Of a stretch of DNA of 64,000 nt, positions 7,841 to 16,359 are shown piece after piece. The stretch's first letter is position 1. Each line of letters opens with the position of its first letter. Position numbers and translations under genes: made by a program. This DNA is from Pseudogemmobacter hezensis (GTDB lineage Bacteria; Pseudomonadota; Alphaproteobacteria; Rhodobacterales; Rhodobacteraceae). The stretch is from the NCBI RefSeq assembly GCF_013155295.1, contig NZ_JABJXT010000018.1, positions 1 through 64,000 of the forward strand, read 5' to 3'. The notes beneath the pieces were generated by a model that saw nothing but the letters and a program-made list of their open reading frames with translations, was not told where the DNA came from and did no database searches.

Positions 7841-9145
7841 ATGGCTCTGTTCCTTTCCACAAAGGCTGCAGATTTCGAGGCGGAGTTCACCGCGTTTCTG
7901 GGCATGAAGCGCGAGGACAGCCCCGAGGTCGATGATGCCGTCGCCGCGATCATCGCCGATGTGCGGGCAAGGGGCGATGCGGCGGTGACCGAGCTGACCG
8001 CCCGCTTTGACCGTCTGAGCCTGACGCCCGATCAGCTGGCTTTCTCCCCCGCAGAGATCGAGGCGGAATGCGCCAAAGTCTCGCCCGAGGATGCGGCGGC
8101 GCTGACGCTGGCGGCGGAACGCATCCGCGCCTATCACGTGCGCCAGATGCCCCAGGATCAGCTGTGGACCGACCCAGAGGGCGCGACTCTTGGCTGGCGC
8201 TGGACGGCTGTTTCGGCGGCGGGGCTTTATGTGCCGGGGGGGCTGGCCTCTTATCCGTCCTCGGTTCTGATGAATGCGATCCCGGCGCGGGTGGCGGGGG
8301 TGGGGCGGCTGGTGATCACCTGCCCGACGCCCGGCGGCGAGGTCAATCCGCTGGTGATCTATGCGGCAAAGCTGGCAGGGGTCGATACGATTTACCGGAT
8401 CGGCGGTGCCCAGGCCGTGGCGGCCCTGGCCTATGGGACCGAAACCATCCGCCCGGTCGACAAGATCACCGGGCCCGGAAATGCCTTTGTGGCGGCGGCG
8501 AAGCGGCGGGTCTTTGGCAAGGTCGGCATCGATATGATCGCGGGGCCGTCAGAGATCCTGGTGATTGCTGACAGCAGCGCGGATCCGGATTTCGTGGCGC
8601 TGGATATGCTGAGCCAGGCCGAGCATGACGCCTCGGCCCAGGCGATTCTGGTCACGCCCGATGAGGATTTCGCCCGCGCCTGTGTGGCGGCGCTGGAGAA
8701 GCGGCTGGAGACACTGGAGCGGCGCGATATCGCATCGGCCAGCTGGCGCGACAATGGGGCGGTGATCCTGGTGCGTGATCTGGCCGAGGCGGCAGAGCTG
8801 TCGAACCGGGTGGCGCCTGAGCATCTGGAGATCTGCACCGAAGATCCCGAGGCGGTTTCCGCGCAGATCACCCATGCCGGGGCGATCTTCCTTGGTCAAT
8901 GGACGCCCGAGGCGATTGGCGATTACATCGGCGGCCCGAACCATGTGCTGCCGACGGCACGTTCGGCGCGGTTTTCATCCGGGTTGTCGGTGCTGGAGTT
9001 TCTGAAGCGCACGACGATTGCGAAGATGACGCCCGGGGCGCTGGCGGCAATCGGGCCTGCGGCCGAGCGGCTGGCGAAGTCGGAAAGCCTTGAGGCGCAT
9101 GGGCTGAGTGTGAGGGCCCGGCTGGACCGGCTGAACGGGGGCTGA
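7841..9145 (+). CDS. hisD: Histidinol dehydrogenase
   Basis: Oxidises histidinol to histidine with two NAD. The protein has about 434 residues starting at MALFLSTKAADFEAEF; the frame is open 32 codons further upstream, but that part overlaps the terminator region and lacks family similarity. Motifs include GLYVPGGLASYPSSVLMNAI, the GGAQAVAALAYGT block, KITGPGNAFVAAAK, DMIAGPSEILVIAD, and SQAEHDASAQAILVT with the zinc/catalytic His. NHVLPTARSARFSSGLS lies near the C-terminus. It is followed by UPF0262 and a phosphatase gene, an arrangement common in Rhodobacterales. Confidence 0.97.
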   Translation: MALFLSTKAADFEAEFTAFLGMKREDSPEVDDAVAAIIADVRARGDAAVTELTARFDRLSLTPDQLAFSPAEIEAECAKVSPEDAAALTLAAERIRAYHVRQMPQDQLWTDPEGATLGWRWTAVSAAGLYVPGGLASYPSSVLMNAIPARVAGVGRLVITCPTPGGEVNPLVIYAAKLAGVDTIYRIGGAQAVAALAYGTETIRPVDKITGPGNAFVAAAKRRVFGKVGIDMIAGPSEILVIADSSADPDFVALDMLSQAEHDASAQAILVTPDEDFARACVAALEKRLETLERRDIASASWRDNGAVILVRDLAEAAELSNRVAPEHLEICTEDPEAVSAQITHAGAIFLGQWTPEAIGDYIGGPNHVLPTARSARFSSGLSVLEFLKRTTIAKMTPGALAAIGPAAERLAKSESLEAHGLSVRARLDRLNGG

Positions 9146-9162
9146 CTGTTCGGGCCGGGCAT

Positions 9163-9229
9163 GGGGGGCTGTCTGCCCCCCAGCGGCCTGCGGCCTTCCC
9201 CCCGAGGATATTTTCAGACAGATGAAGGA
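9163..9229 (+). repeat. Conserved intergenic repeat, copy 1
   Basis: A GC hairpin (ggggggc/gcccccc, 9163–9181) is followed by a second small GGCC hairpin and the core CCCCCCGAGGATATTT, TCAGACAGATGAAGG. The same arrangement occurs at 20339–20387 (inverted) and 58818–58892. Here it lies between hisD and the UPF0262 gene. Confidence 0.85.
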
Positions 9230-9301
9230 AGGCTGCGGAGTGCTTGCGTGACGGCGCGGCCTCGGGCATCAAGGGGTGACGCATTGTTCGGAAATCGCCC
9301 T

Positions 9302-9781
9302 ATGACCAACTGCATTTGCCATATCGAGATTGATGAGCAGGGCCTGATGCGCCCGACGCCTGAGATCGAGCAGGAACGCAAGGTCGCCATTTTCGATCTG
9401 CTGGAAGAGAACAGCTTTGGCCTGCCGGTGCGTGAGGGGCGCGAGGTGCCCGCAGGGCCATACCGGCTGGCGCTGGCGATCCGCGAGGGGCGGCTGGTAT
9501 TCGGTGTTGCCTGCGAGGATGAGAGCCCGGTCGGTGAGTTTCACCTGAGCCTTGGGCCGTTTCGCCAGGTGGTGAAGGATTATTTCCAGATCTGCGAAAG
9601 CTATTTTGAGGCTGTTAAACGCCTGCCGCCAAGCCAGATCGAGGCGATCGATATGGCACGGCGCGGCATCCACAATGAGGGCGCGGCGATCCTGCAGGAG
9701 CGGCTGGAGGGCAAGGCCGAGGTCGATAAAGACACTGCGCGCCGTCTTTTCACCCTGATCTGCGTTTTGCACTGGGGGTAA
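9302..9781 (+). CDS. UPF0262 family protein
   Basis: A 159-residue protein starting MTNCICHIEIDEQGLMRPT. I recognise it as UPF0262, a family of unknown function almost confined to Alphaproteobacteria. Family features include TPEIEQERKVAIFDLLEENS and the FHLSLGPFRQVVKDYFQICE block. There is no signal peptide or membrane segment. The stop codon abuts the ATG of the phosphatase gene, indicating co-translation. The open frame extends 47 codons upstream through the intergenic repeat, which I treat as non-coding. Confidence 0.85.
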   Translation: MTNCICHIEIDEQGLMRPTPEIEQERKVAIFDLLEENSFGLPVREGREVPAGPYRLALAIREGRLVFGVACEDESPVGEFHLSLGPFRQVVKDYFQICESYFEAVKRLPPSQIEAIDMARRGIHNEGAAILQERLEGKAEVDKDTARRLFTLICVLHWG

Positions 9782-10237
9782 ATGGTGGTCGATTTCCCGC
9801 AGTCCGTTCTGTTCTGCTGCGACCATAACGCCGTGCGCTCGCCGATGGCCGAGGGCATGATGAAGAAGTTTTACGGCCAGCGGGCCTATGTGCAATCGGC
9901 CGGCGTGAAGAACGATATGGAGATCGACGGCTTCTCGGTCGCGGTCTGCCAGGAGATCGGCATCGAGCTGTCGCGGCATCGGGCGCGGTCCTTCGAGGAA
10001 ATGCAGGAATGGGGCGATGATCTGGGGCAGTTTGACCTGATCGTGGCGCTTTCCCCCGCCAGCCAGCGCCAGGCGCTGGAGCTGACGCGCTGGCATCACC
10101 TGGAGGTTGAGTACTGGCCGATCCTGGACCCGACCGGGCTTGGCGAAAGCCGCGAGGCGAAGCTGTCCGCCTATCGTCAGGCCCGCGATCAGATCCGCGA
10201 TCGCATCACCGCGCGTTTCGGGCCGCCAGAGCTGTGA
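9782..10237 (+). CDS. Low-molecular-weight protein-tyrosine phosphatase family
   Basis: A 151-residue protein with the P-loop CDHNAVRS (C-X5-R-S) at residues 13–20 and the acid loop WPILDPTGL near residue 118. These define the low-Mr phosphatase/arsenate reductase superfamily. Biological substrate cannot be read from sequence. In Rhodobacterales this gene habitually follows UPF0262 and hisD, and here its ATG immediately follows the UPF0262 stop. Confidence 0.8.
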   Translation: MVVDFPQSVLFCCDHNAVRSPMAEGMMKKFYGQRAYVQSAGVKNDMEIDGFSVAVCQEIGIELSRHRARSFEEMQEWGDDLGQFDLIVALSPASQRQALELTRWHHLEVEYWPILDPTGLGESREAKLSAYRQARDQIRDRITARFGPPEL

Positions 10238-10293
10238 TTCCGGGGGCAGGCCTGCCTGAATACAGGTGATTATGCCCAGGATTGGCCGCAAAG

Positions 10294-10332
10294 CCCCGCC
10301 TTTTGCCGTGATTGTTGCCGAATAAGGCGGGG
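10294..10332 (+). terminator. Possible terminator hairpin
   Basis: Stem ccccgcctt/aaggcgggg (10294–10302 with 10324–10332) in the 200-bp gap after the phosphatase gene. No T-run follows, so intrinsic termination is uncertain. Confidence 0.35.
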
Positions 10333-10438
10333 TGATCTGAAACGCCCGTGAATTTCCGGCATTGCGCCGAATGACTGACACATTGCGCCCCCAGGACTGA
10401 AGGCGGCGTAAACTGTTCAGGCAAAAGGCAGATTGCAG

Positions 10439-10981
10439 ATGTCACGGATCCCGGGTTCTTCATATTCGCTGCTGGCTTTCTATCTTTTCCTTACAGCTTT
10501 GGGGTGCCTGCTGATTGGCGGCATCGTGCCGATGATGGTGATGCTGGCGGGGCTGGCAATGACGATCCGGCGCAGCGATTGGCGCTATATGCAGAATGCG
10601 GGCCGCTTTATCGCGTGGTTTTACGGGGTGGCGGCGGTGATTTGTCTGCTGGTGGCGGGTGGTCATCTCGCGGCGCTTTCCTCGGCGCGCTTCCTGTCTT
10701 TAAGCACGGTCGAGCATCAGTATTACCTGTGGTTCTTCGGCATGGCCTGCTTGCTGAACGCCTTTGGCTGGGCGCTGACCAAACATGCGCTGCTGCCTGC
10801 GTTTCAGCCCTGGCGCCGCAGCATTGCCGCGCATGGGTTCTGGGGCAATCTGAACCGTGAGGGGGGGGCGCGAAACCGGCTTGCCATCGAGCTGATGAAA
10901 TGGAGCGATCTGCGTGAGGCGCCTGCGCATGGTGTGACGCGCATTATGTCTGCCGCGCCTTTGCCCGGTATCGCGGCCTGA
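10439..10981 (+). CDS. Uncharacterised membrane protein
   Basis: About 180 residues, not recognised. There are three or four hydrophobic segments (roughly residues 10–28, 28–45, 58–80 and 98–116), then a soluble tail containing WRRSIAAHGFWGNLNREGG and a hydrophilic end. The ATG at 10439 (MSRIPGSSYS) is preferred over a TTG two codons earlier. It stands alone, with a weak hairpin upstream, and is followed by the convergent HxlR gene. Confidence 0.6.
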   Translation: MSRIPGSSYSLLAFYLFLTALGCLLIGGIVPMMVMLAGLAMTIRRSDWRYMQNAGRFIAWFYGVAAVICLLVAGGHLAALSSARFLSLSTVEHQYYLWFFGMACLLNAFGWALTKHALLPAFQPWRRSIAAHGFWGNLNREGGARNRLAIELMKWSDLREAPAHGVTRIMSAAPLPGIAA

Positions 10982-11033
10982 ACGACCGGGTCTGATCGGG
11001 GGAGGCCCCTTGCAGGATAGGCGCAAGGGCCTC

Positions 11034-11528
11034 TCAGTCTGCGCCGATTCTGTCCTTTTCTGTCTGGGGCAGGCCAGGTGTCGGATTCCCGTCAGGGCCC
11101 GCCTGAGGGGCCGCCTGAGGGCCCGCCTGTCGCCCGGTCTGAGGACCCGCCGCCAGGATCGTCGCCAGCTCTGCCTCGATCCAGCCCACAAGTTCGATCA
11201 GCCGCGCGGCGGCTGCCTCGCCCAGCGGCGTCAGCTGGTAATCGACATGCGGTGGCATCACCGGATGCGCGGTGCGCAGCACGAAACCATCGGCCTCAAG
11301 ATCCTTCAGCACCTGCGACAGCATCCGCTCGCTGACGCCTTTCACCTGGCGCTTCAGGCCTGAAAAGCGCTGCGGCCCGGTTGCCAGCACCACCATCACC
11401 AAAGTGCCCCAGCGGCTGGTCAGATGCTGCAGGATCCGCCGCGAGGGGCAGGCCTCGGCCAGGACATCGCCCCGGCTCCAGGCCCCGATCAGCGCCTGTG
11501 CGCGGCTTTCAGATATGCTGTGCGTCAT
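11034..11528 (-). CDS. HxlR-family transcriptional regulator, QorR-like
   Basis: A winged-helix repressor of the HxlR family: CPSRRILQHLTSRWGTLVMV begins the HTH, followed by FSGLKRQVKGVSERMLSQVL and the wing residues DYQLTPLGEA. It is divergent from an NmrA-like NAD(P)-binding oxidoreductase, the same arrangement as E. coli ytfH/ytfG (qorR/qorB), which respond to redox-active quinones or thiol stress. An N-terminal Cys (residue 27) is the likely sensor position. The C-terminal 45 residues are an unusual Gly/Pro/Gln-rich tail built from a GPQxGxQA repeat. Confidence 0.8.
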   Translation of the reverse strand: MTHSISESRAQALIGAWSRGDVLAEACPSRRILQHLTSRWGTLVMVVLATGPQRFSGLKRQVKGVSERMLSQVLKDLEADGFVLRTAHPVMPPHVDYQLTPLGEAAAARLIELVGWIEAELATILAAGPQTGRQAGPQAAPQAGPDGNPTPGLPQTEKDRIGAD

Positions 11529-11535
11529 TCGCCTA

Positions 11536-11572
11536 TACTTACAAAATCATCAGTACTTACGAATTGTAAGTA
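11536..11572. promoter_or_regulatory. Operator for the HxlR/QorB divergent pair
   Basis: A perfect dyad TACTTAC-gaatt-GTAAGTA lies at 11554–11572. A third half-site TACTTAC lies at 11536–11542, exactly 18 bp upstream in the same orientation. The cluster begins 8 bp from the repressor start, which fits autorepression and control of the divergent oxidoreductase. Confidence 0.8.
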
Positions 11573-11628
11573 TTCCTGTATCAGGTCAGGGTCAAATCCG
11601 AATCCAATCCCTGTTGCAGGAGTTCACG

Positions 11629-12462
11629 ATGACCATTGCCATTACCGGGGCCACCGGCCAGCTGGGCCGCCTTGCCATTGCCGCCACCAAAGCCCGTGGC
11701 GCAGCCCCCATCGCTTTGGTGCGCAGCCCTGAAAAGGCCACCGATCTGGGCGTCGAGGCGCGTGCTTTCGACTATGACAAAGCGGATCCGGCCGCGCTGA
11801 AAGGGGTTGAGACCCTGGTGCTGATCTCGGCCAATGAGGTCGGCAAGCGCTTTCCGCAGCATAAGGCGGTGATTGAGGCGGCCAAAGCGGCGGGCGTGCA
11901 GCGTATCATCTATACCTCGCTGCTGAAGGGCGATGCCTCGACGATGAAGCTGGCGGCCGAACATATTGAGACCGAAGCCGCGCTGAAGGCCTCGGGGCTG
12001 GCCTATACGATCCTCAGAAATGGCTGGTATACCGAGAACCTGACCGGGACGCTGGCCCCCGCGATCGAACACGGCGCGATCATCGGCGCGGCAGGTGAGG
12101 GGCGCTATTCCGCCGCCGCCCGCCAGGACTACGCCGAGGCGATTGCCGTCACCGCGACCGGCGCGGGTCATGAGAACAAGGTCTATGAGCTGGCAGGCGA
12201 CACCGCTTTCACCGGCGCGGATCTGGCGGCCGAGGTCGCAAAGCAGGCCGGAAAGCCCGTGGCCTATGTGAACCTGCCCGAGGCTGACTATGCAAAGGCG
12301 CTGGAAGGTTTCGGCCTGCATCCGGGCTTTGCCGCGATCCTGGCTGACAGCGACGCGCAGACCGCGAAGGGGGCGCTTTTTGACGACAGCAAGACCCTGT
12401 CCGGCCTGATTGGCCGCCCGACCACGCCGCTGGCCGTGACGGTCAAAGCCGCCCTGGCCTGA
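11629..12462 (+). CDS. NAD(P)-dependent quinone oxidoreductase, QorB/NmrA-like
   Basis: A 277-residue Rossmann protein beginning MTIAITGATGQLGRLAI, the GxTGxLG nucleotide loop. It continues IIYTSLLKGD, YTILRNGWYTENL and AARQDYAEAIAV, the layout of the NmrA-like QorB group of atypical short-chain dehydrogenases. QorB reduces quinones with NADPH. The start is fixed by an upstream AGGAGTT and by the GxTGxLG motif; the longer frame upstream is antisense to the regulator gene. Expression is probably controlled by the divergent HxlR protein through the palindromes in between. Confidence 0.85.
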   Translation: MTIAITGATGQLGRLAIAATKARGAAPIALVRSPEKATDLGVEARAFDYDKADPAALKGVETLVLISANEVGKRFPQHKAVIEAAKAAGVQRIIYTSLLKGDASTMKLAAEHIETEAALKASGLAYTILRNGWYTENLTGTLAPAIEHGAIIGAAGEGRYSAAARQDYAEAIAVTATGAGHENKVYELAGDTAFTGADLAAEVAKQAGKPVAYVNLPEADYAKALEGFGLHPGFAAILADSDAQTAKGALFDDSKTLSGLIGRPTTPLAVTVKAALA

Positions 12463-12484
12463 ACGCCGCGCGCATCACTAACAT

Positions 12485-12514
12485 GCCTGGCCCCGCGCTT
12501 TGGGGCCGGCATTT
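12485..12514 (+). terminator. Possible terminator after the oxidoreductase
   Basis: Stem GCC-t-GGCCCC paired with GGGGCC-GGC around a 7-base loop, followed by ATTTT. Confidence 0.45.
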
Positions 12515-12621
12515 TGCGGGCGGTGCAATCCCCAGGCCGCCCGCAGAGCTGAACAGGACGTTTTCAGACTTTCCTCTGCTGTCGCAGCCGCTATCCTTGG
12601 AAAAAAATGAAAGGGAGAGCC

Positions 12622-13032
12622 ATGTCTGCCTCTGACAGCCGCAAGTTGATCGAAACCTATTATCAGGCCTTTAACGCCCTGAACCCGGCCGGGATGACGG
12701 CGCTGGTCAGCGACGATATCGAGCACCGCGTCAATGAGGGCGGTATCCGCCGCGGGCGCGAGAAATTCGCGGAATTCGGCTCGCATATGGGCGTCTCATA
12801 TCACGAGGAGCTGAAGGATATCGTGATTTTCGTCAATGAGGACGGCAGTCGCGCGGCAGCGGAATTTACCGTGCACGGCAAATATCTGCAGACCGATCCG
12901 GGCCTGCCAGAGGCCAAAGGCCAGACCTATATCCTGCCGGCGGGGTCTTTCTTTGACATCAAAGGCGGCCAGATCACCCGGGTGACCACCTTCTACAACC
13001 TGAATGACTGGATCGCGCAGGTCTCGAAATGA
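12622..13032 (+). CDS. NTF2-like, steroid delta-isomerase-related protein
   Basis: A 136-residue cone-fold protein of the SnoaL/ketosteroid-isomerase-related type: YYQAFNALNPAGM (helix 1), VSDDIEHRVNEGG, RRGREKFAEF, AAEFTVHGKY and the terminal ITRVTTFYNLNDWI. It has no detectable catalytic label that would fix a substrate. The start ATG at 12622 follows AAAGGGAGAGCC. The stop overlaps the ATG of the acetyltransferase gene (ATGA), so the two genes form a translationally coupled pair. Confidence 0.75.
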   Translation: MSASDSRKLIETYYQAFNALNPAGMTALVSDDIEHRVNEGGIRRGREKFAEFGSHMGVSYHEELKDIVIFVNEDGSRAAAEFTVHGKYLQTDPGLPEAKGQTYILPAGSFFDIKGGQITRVTTFYNLNDWIAQVSK

Positions 13033-13616
13033 GCCTGAGCGTCCGTGCCCTGACCGGCGCGGAACTGGAGGCCGCGCTGGATGACATGGCGCGGCTTCGC
13101 ATCACGGTGTTCCGCGACTGGCCCTATCTTTACGATGGCACGCTGGACTATGAGCGCGGCTATCTGCAGGCCTACCGCGACAGCCCCGGGGCGCTTTTGG
13201 TGGCGGCGCTGGATGGGGATCGGATCGTCGGCGCCTCGACCTCGGCCCCGATGGAGGATCACGCCAGCGAGTTCGCCGCGCCGGTGCGCCAAAGCGGGCT
13301 TGCGCTGGAAAACATCCTTTACGGCGCCGAGTCGGTTCTTTTGCCCGAATATCGGGGCAGGGGCATCGGGCACCGCTTTTTCGATCTGCGAGAGGTGCAT
13401 GCCCGCGCCCTTGGCCGCAGCCATGTGGCCTTTTGCTCGGTGATACGGCCTGAGGATCATCCGCTGCGGCCAGAGGCCTATCGCGGCAATGACGCATTCT
13501 GGCAAAAGCGCGGCTATGCGCCCTTGCCCGGGGCGATTGCGCATTTCACCTGGCGCGATATCGACCAGCCCACGGACAGCGAAAAGCCACTGCAATTCTG
13601 GATGCGTGAGGTCTGA
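13029..13616 (+). CDS. GNAT-family N-acetyltransferase
   Basis: A 195-residue GNAT protein. The acetyl-CoA loop is YRGRGIGHRFFDLRE (Q/RxxGxG/A type, residues 116–130), preceded by the beta-strand AESVLLPE and followed by SHVAFCSVIRPEDHPLRP. YAPLPGAIAHFTWRDID near the end resembles the C-terminal strand of the fold. Substrate is unknown. It overlaps the NTF2-like gene by four bases and converges on rlmJ. Confidence 0.8.
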   Translation: MSLSVRALTGAELEAALDDMARLRITVFRDWPYLYDGTLDYERGYLQAYRDSPGALLVAALDGDRIVGASTSAPMEDHASEFAAPVRQSGLALENILYGAESVLLPEYRGRGIGHRFFDLREVHARALGRSHVAFCSVIRPEDHPLRPEAYRGNDAFWQKRGYAPLPGAIAHFTWRDIDQPTDSEKPLQFWMREV

Positions 13617-13622
13617 GCGGCC

Positions 13623-14402
13623 TCAGCCCAGGTCGCGGAACATCTGATCCAGGCGGGCGGTTTCCGCGTCAATCCCAAAGGGCGGGTTCACGATGAACAT
13701 GCCCGTCCCGATCATCCGATGCCCTTCGCGGGCGGGGGGGAAGCGCAGCTCATGGCGCAGCGCCCCGGGATGCTGGCTTTCCAGCAAAGACAGCATCACC
13801 CGATGCGGCGCGTCGCGCAGGATCGGATACCACAGCATCAGCACGCCCACATTCCATTTGCGCGCCACCTGGGCGAAGAACTTCGGGATCAGGTCGTAAT
13901 CGGATTTCACCTCATAGGGCGGATCGACCAGCATCAGCCCGCGCCGCGGCGTCGGCGGGGTCAGCGACTGGGCGAAATCAAAGCCATCCTCGCGGCGGAT
14001 ATGCGCCCCCCAGGAGCCAAGCGCCTCATTCAGCGCGGCATTCTCCTGCGGGTGCAGTTCGGCCAGATGCAGGCGGTCGCTTTCGCGCAGCCCAAGTGCG
14101 GCAATCATCGGCGAGCCGGGATAGGCATCCGCGCCGAACATGCCTTTTGTTTCCTCAAGCCGTTCGCGGTAGGGATGGGTCTCGGGGAAGGCATCCCAGA
14201 GACGGCTGATGCCCTGCTCGGCCTCGCCGGTTTTCAGCGCCTCGGCGCTTTGCAGGCGGTAGAGGCCGCGCCCGGCATGGGTCTCGATGTAAGAGACCGG
14301 CTTATCCTTTTGCACCATATAGGCCAGCGTCCAGGCCAGCAGCGCATGCTTTTGCACATCGGCCATATTCCCGGCATGAAAGGCATGTTGATAAGACAGC
14401 AT
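13623..14402 (-). CDS. rlmJ: 23S rRNA (adenine2030-N6)-methyltransferase RlmJ
   Basis: Methylates A2030 of 23S rRNA using S-adenosylmethionine. The 259-residue protein begins MLSYQHAFHAGNMADVQKHA, the RlmJ N-terminal signature. It continues YIETHAGRGLYRLQS (SAM motif), YPGSPMIAALGLRESDRL, AELHPQE, and LMLVDPPYE, the N6-adenine catalytic (D/N)PPY motif. Length is normal. A four-copy 15-bp tandem repeat lies just upstream of the start. Confidence 0.93.
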   Translation of the reverse strand: MLSYQHAFHAGNMADVQKHALLAWTLAYMVQKDKPVSYIETHAGRGLYRLQSAEALKTGEAEQGISRLWDAFPETHPYRERLEETKGMFGADAYPGSPMIAALGLRESDRLHLAELHPQENAALNEALGSWGAHIRREDGFDFAQSLTPPTPRRGLMLVDPPYEVKSDYDLIPKFFAQVARKWNVGVLMLWYPILRDAPHRVMLSLLESQHPGALRHELRFPPAREGHRMIGTGMFIVNPPFGIDAETARLDQMFRDLG

Positions 14403-14420
14403 CTGAGACCCCGCGACTTT

Positions 14421-14480
14421 GCGCCCGTATTCTGTGCGCCCGTATTCTGTGCGCCCTTATTTTGTGCGCCCGTATTCTGT
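14421..14480. repeat. Four-copy 15-bp tandem repeat
   Basis: Unit gcgcccgtattctgt: copies 1, 2 and 4 are identical, copy 3 has two changes (gcgcccttattttgt). It occupies the intergenic space between rlmJ and the Lrp gene. A second short duplication (cgccttacaccgc twice, 14494–14523) overlaps the Lrp stop codon. Confidence 0.95.
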
Positions 14481-14514
14481 GCGCGTGCATCGCCGCGCCT
14501 TACACCGCCCCGCC

Positions 14515-14946
14515 TTACACCGCGCGGTCGATCCGGGTCGAGAGATGGATCAGACTTTCCGAGCTTTTCACCCCGGTCATCGCGCCGATCTGGTCCAGAA
14601 CCTGGTCCAGGATCTGCGTATTCGGGCAGGAGATCTGCAGCAAAAGGTCAAAGCGCCCCGAGGTGGTATAGACCTTCTCGACCTCATGAATGGATTTCAG
14701 CCGGGTCAGAATCGCCGCCTGGCCGCGCGGCTCGATGGTCAGAAGCACGCTGGCCCGCAGACGCCCCTCACGCGCGGCCTCGCCCAGTTTCAGCGTATAG
14801 CCTGCGATGATGCCAGAGGTCTCCAGCCGCTCCAGCCGGGCCTGGATGGTCGAACGCGCCACCTTCAGCCGCCTGGCCAGCGTTGCCACAGAGATGCGCG
14901 CATCGGCGCTGAGCAGGCCAATCAGACTGCGGTCGAGTTCATCCAT
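14515..14946 (-). CDS. Lrp/AsnC-family transcriptional regulator
   Basis: A 143-residue one-domain-plus-RAM regulator. The N-terminal HTH is MDELDRSLIGLLSADARISV ATLARRLKVARSTIQARLERL, followed by the GIIAGYTLKLG linker and the C-terminal ligand domain with VEKVYTTSGRFDLLLQISC. It is divergent from an ornithine/lysine-type decarboxylase gene 211 bp away, which is its probable target given that Lrp-type proteins usually control adjacent amino-acid genes. Confidence 0.85.
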   Translation of the reverse strand: MDELDRSLIGLLSADARISVATLARRLKVARSTIQARLERLETSGIIAGYTLKLGEAAREGRLRASVLLTIEPRGQAAILTRLKSIHEVEKVYTTSGRFDLLLQISCPNTQILDQVLDQIGAMTGVKSSESLIHLSTRIDRAV

Positions 14947-15156
14947 GCACTTTGTCCCCTGATGCTGTCATAATAACGATGATTTCAGTCATTTCTATAG
15001 TTTTGTTCGGTGAGATTGTCACACATATGCAGCATCCTTCTTGCAGGAAAAGGGCGGCTCATACGCACCTGGCCTGGTTTCTTCAAACCACGCAGGTGCC
15101 CGACCCGAATGCATGGGAAGGGCGAAGCGTCTTCATTGGCCGAAAGGGAAACGCCG

Positions 15157-16302
15157 ATGGGACTTTCACGGACGATCTTTAACAATCCGGCCGAATTCAT
15201 CCGGCTGCATCAGCCTGAAAATCCGGTGCTTTTCTTTGCGCCCTCGGTGGCCCAGGCGGCTGCGCGCCGCTTTATCCAGGGCTTTCCGGGGCTGGTCACC
15301 TATGCGGTGAAATCGAACCCCGGCGAAGAGATGATCGAGAACCTGGCGGCTGCGGGCATCCGTGGTTTCGACTGTGCCTCGCCCTTTGAGATCGACCTGA
15401 TCCGCGAGCTGGTTCCCGATGCGGCGATCCATTACCACAATCCGGTGCGCTCGCCTGCTGAGATCCGCCATGCGGTGGCGAAAAACGTCAAAAGCTACAG
15501 CGTCGATTCGCGCTCGGAACTGAAGAAGCTGACCGATCTGGTGCCGGTCGAGGGCGTTGAGATCTCGGTCCGGTTCAAGCTGCCGGTGGGGGGCGCTGCC
15601 TATAATTTCGGTGCGAAATTCGGCGCCACTGCTGAACTCGCGGTCGAGCTTTTGCAGATCGTCGCCGAGGCGGGCTATACCCCCTCGCTGACCTTCCACC
15701 CGGGCACCCAATGCACCGACCCCGAGGCCTGGGCCGCCTATATCCGCAAAGCCGCCGAGATCTGCGAAGAGGCGGGCGTGCGCATTGCGCGGCTGAATGT
15801 CGGTGGCGGTTTCCCGAACCACCGTCTGGCCGCCGTGCAGCCCGATTACGACGCGATCTTCGCCGCCATCGGCCGCACCGCTGATGAGGCCTTTGGCGAG
15901 GCCCGCCCGGCGCTGGTCTGCGAGCCTGGCCGCGCCCTTTGCGGTGATGCCTTCACCCTGGTTGCCCGGATCAAGGCGATCCGCGACGACGCGCATGTCT
16001 TTCTTAACGACGGCGTCTATGGCTCGCTGAATGAGATGCCGATGATCGGTATGATCGACCGGCTGCAGGTGATGTCGCCCGAGGGCGTGCTGCGCCATGG
16101 CGATCTGGTCCCGCGCATCGCCTTTGGTCCGACCTGCGATTCGGTTGACCGCCTGCCGGGTGAGCTGATGATGCCCGCCGACGCCGAAGAGGGCGATTAC
16201 GTCATCCTGCACGGGATGGGGTCTTATTCGGTGGTGACCAACAGCCGTTTCAACGGCTTTGGCGAATTGCAGATGGCAACGGTTCTGACCCTGGCCATCT
16301 GA
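15157..16302 (+). CDS. Ornithine decarboxylase, fold-type III (group IV)
   Basis: PLP enzyme of the eukaryotic-type ornithine/diaminopimelate decarboxylase fold, making putrescine from ornithine (some relatives also accept lysine). The 381-residue protein has FPGLVTYAVKSNPGEE with the PLP Lys, DCASPFEIDLI, TFHPGTQC with the PLP-contacting His, NVGGGFP, VCEPGRALCGDAF, and the active-site FGPTCDSVD Cys. The start ATG follows GAAAGGGAAACGCCG. It stands alone with its own terminator and is divergent from an Lrp-type regulator. Confidence 0.85.
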   Translation: MGLSRTIFNNPAEFIRLHQPENPVLFFAPSVAQAAARRFIQGFPGLVTYAVKSNPGEEMIENLAAAGIRGFDCASPFEIDLIRELVPDAAIHYHNPVRSPAEIRHAVAKNVKSYSVDSRSELKKLTDLVPVEGVEISVRFKLPVGGAAYNFGAKFGATAELAVELLQIVAEAGYTPSLTFHPGTQCTDPEAWAAYIRKAAEICEEAGVRIARLNVGGGFPNHRLAAVQPDYDAIFAAIGRTADEAFGEARPALVCEPGRALCGDAFTLVARIKAIRDDAHVFLNDGVYGSLNEMPMIGMIDRLQVMSPEGVLRHGDLVPRIAFGPTCDSVDRLPGELMMPADAEEGDYVILHGMGSYSVVTNSRFNGFGELQMATVLTLAI

Positions 16303-16320
16303 GGCGGCTTTCGCCTTATC

Positions 16321-16357
16321 GCCCCGCCGCATGGTTTGTCCTGCGGCGGGGCTTTTT
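16321..16357 (+). terminator. Rho-independent terminator after the decarboxylase
   Basis: Perfect 11-bp stem gccccgccgca/tgcggcggggc (16321–16331 with 16342–16352) and TTTTT. Confidence 0.95.
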
Positions 16358-16359
16358 CG

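Noticed and set aside
14421-14480. CRISPR-like array
   Set aside because: Units are 15 bp, directly abutting, with no spacers and no cas genes.
14302-14490. Small minus frame with HRIRA repeats
   Set aside because: It is only the translation of the 15-bp tandem repeat plus the out-of-frame rlmJ start.
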